A stretch of DNA of 64,000 nucleotides, taken from assembly GCA_963851385.1 (NCBI GenBank), contig CAWKPE010000008.1, forward strand, positions 14,795 to 78,794, written 5' to 3'. A model generated the notes under the pieces. It saw only the letters and a program-made list of their open reading frames with translations, was not told where the DNA came from and did no database searches. The position numbers and the translations under genes are program-made. This DNA comes from CAWEFA01 sp963851385 (GTDB taxonomy: Bacteria; Bacteroidota; Bacteroidia; Bacteroidales; DTGW01). Below, one piece after another: positions 62,724 to 64,000 of the stretch. Every line of letters begins with the position of its first letter. Within the stretch, counting starts at the first letter, position 1.

Positions 62724-63671
62724 TTATGCTCTCTCCATTTCCACAACCAAATCACACAACTCACCATTCGTTACACTAACGGTTACTACCTTATCTTTGT
62801 AACCCGGTTTAGTAACGGTTACGCTGTAAGTCCCTTCTGGCATGCTTTTAATATTAAAGTTGCCTTTTGCTGCCGTTTTTTTAACGATTGTTCCATTACC
62901 ATCCTGACTTGAACCTGCCATTGCAGTTTTAAGTGTTTCCCCGTTATGGTTAAAAGTAAATGTAGCATTCGTAACAGGTTCACCGTTTTGTGTTTCAATT
63001 GCTGAACCCCTCAATGCCAGTGAACCAATACCTGTTTCAACAATTCTACGGGCATTTTTATAGCCATTATAAAAATTCACCTGAGTTAATCGAACAATTT
63101 CAGCAAGTGAATCAATTTTAAGTAGATTGCTGTCTACAGTGTCCAATAAAACTGCAAGCTGCGCAGTCGCTTGTTTTTTGTCATTAATCCCTAATCGTGG
63201 TTTAGGAATAGCAGCATTGTAATTTGTAATTGCTGTTTGCAAACTGGTAAGAATTGCAGCCGTTATCCCATACGTAGCCAACGCAGCTAAATTCGTATTT
63301 GCCCTGTCATAAATAACCTGGCTCTTGTCTTTCAGGATTGTGTCAGCGCTTTTCTTTAAATCGGTTTCCGAATATTTTACTTCATTCAATAACACGGTGT
63401 TATTGACATAGAGTGCATAGGCTACCACCTTTCGTGATACATCCATTGCCTGAGAAATGAGCGTGGTTTTTAACTGGTTTTTGTTAGCAGCGATACCAGT
63501 CTTGTCAAACTCCTGCTGCTCCCGGATTGTTTGAATGGAAGTGATTCCGTTTTGCACCGCTGTAAAATCCCCTGCATAATTAGGTAATGTTGCAGTAATT
63601 GTTGCATTAGCCGTCAGAAAATCACGTACGGCCATAAACATGCTAAGACGAATTACTTGTTCTGATGTCAT
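62724..63671 (-). CDS. Helical protein with C-terminal carboxypeptidase-regulatory-like domain
   Basis: 315 residues. The N-terminal 215 residues are helical without signal peptide (EQVIRLSMFMAVRDFLTANA). The last 80 are a beta-sandwich: GEPVTNATFTF, GNFNIKSMPEGTYSVTVTKPGYKDK, as in CarboxypepD_reg-like domains. The role is unknown; its position 76 bp upstream of the muramidase suggests a shared unit. Confidence 0.72.
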   Translation of the reverse strand: MTSEQVIRLSMFMAVRDFLTANATITATLPNYAGDFTAVQNGITSIQTIREQQEFDKTGIAANKNQLKTTLISQAMDVSRKVVAYALYVNNTVLLNEVKYSETDLKKSADTILKDKSQVIYDRANTNLAALATYGITAAILTSLQTAITNYNAAIPKPRLGINDKKQATAQLAVLLDTVDSNLLKIDSLAEIVRLTQVNFYNGYKNARRIVETGIGSLALRGSAIETQNGEPVTNATFTFNHNGETLKTAMAGSSQDGNGTIVKKTAAKGNFNIKSMPEGTYSVTVTKPGYKDKVVTVSVTNGELCDLVVEMERA

Positions 63672-63800
63672 AATAATTAAGTTTTAAGGTTAAAAAATAA
63701 TTTGAATAATTAAATCAATGGGTTTTAATTGACTCTGAGTTTTAAAACATAAAAAGAAATTACAATTTTAATGCCAAATAGTTATGGCGTTATAAAATTT

Positions 63801-63990
63801 CCTTTATTCCGAGATTCGGGTGATTATTTCCGAGAATGGACCTTGCTTCCGAAGATTCGACTTCTTTATTCCGAATATTGAACTTCTCACCTCCGAGATT
63901 CGACTTCTTTGTTCCGAGATTGATATTCTCGCTTCCGGATTGAATTTCTTTCCTCCGAGATTGATATTCTTGTTGCGGGATTATTTTTCT
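63801..63990. repeat. 21-22 bp degenerate tandem repeat at the window edge
   Basis: At least eight units of the form TTCCGAGATTCGACTTCTT (plus-strand reading) with unit lengths of 20-22 bp. On the minus strand a frame from the right edge to 63790 is open for about 69 codons, but the varying unit length breaks periodicity, so coding is unproven. The interval 63672-63800 holds nothing I can name. Confidence 0.75.
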
Positions 63991-64000
63991 GTTTAACGTA

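Overview
The window is an AT-rich chromosomal stretch of a Bacteroidota bacterium, most likely an uncultivated Bacteroidales-like lineage. The taxonomic signs are type IX secretion C-terminal domains, a TonB-dependent receptor with a carboxypeptidase-like N-terminal domain, a DUF4492 gene next to cydAB, TAnnTTTG-type promoter boxes, and the DUF2520-kdsC-UbiA-maf gene order. Menaquinone genes of the futalosine route (mqnB, mqnD) beside cytochrome bd suggest a microaerobic or facultatively anaerobic life. The placement is an inference from gene families, not from a marker-gene tree.

From 1 to about 42 kb the window is core genome: a truncated sugar:sodium symporter with araA; tcdA and tatD; a PAS histidine kinase; cydAB with small accessory genes; asnB divergent from an Lrp-type regulator; ispE; glmM; two pseudouridine synthases; a PASTA protein; a T9SS cargo protein; ddl; mqnB-mqnD; a PTPS/QueD-like gene with folE; a 2-hydroxyacid dehydrogenase; a Memo-AMMECR1 / spermidine-synthase-like / radical SAM cluster; a nickel module (nikR, TonB receptor, ECF transporter) with NikR-like operator repeats; an operon with maf, UbiA, kdsC and DUF2520; trxB; ogt; tRNA-Pro(GGG) with a terminator; and ywbE.

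From about 42.1 to 54.7 kb (perhaps 55.6 kb) the architecture changes. Every gene points the same way, most are single, and each is followed by an imperfect palindrome of 55-160 bp. These palindromes fall into five sequence families. Most have an AAC-type left core and a GTT-type right core, and at several cassettes the left core of the closing palindrome is complementary to the right core at the start of the same unit. This is the layout of integron gene cassettes with attC sites. No integrase gene is visible, so it resembles a CALIN (cluster of attC sites lacking an integrase). Cargo includes a cupin, a TrmO-like methyltransferase, a PfkB kinase, an O-methyltransferase, a DoxX-like protein, a DUF3795 protein, several secreted proteins, an HTH-membrane-NTF2 fusion, and a non-coding cassette present twice.

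From 55.6 to 60.8 kb lies a same-strand run of unrecognised small genes. From 60.8 to 63.7 kb on the minus strand are a helicase-associated-domain protein and a phage-like lysis module (holin, GH108 muramidase, repeat-domain protein). The window ends in a 21-22 bp tandem repeat.

Four genes (cydA, asnB, the radical SAM gene, the PfkB kinase) are interrupted by six frameshifts. All six are single extra bases, and removing them restores full-length proteins. Sequence error is the simplest explanation, but the three in cydA are clustered.
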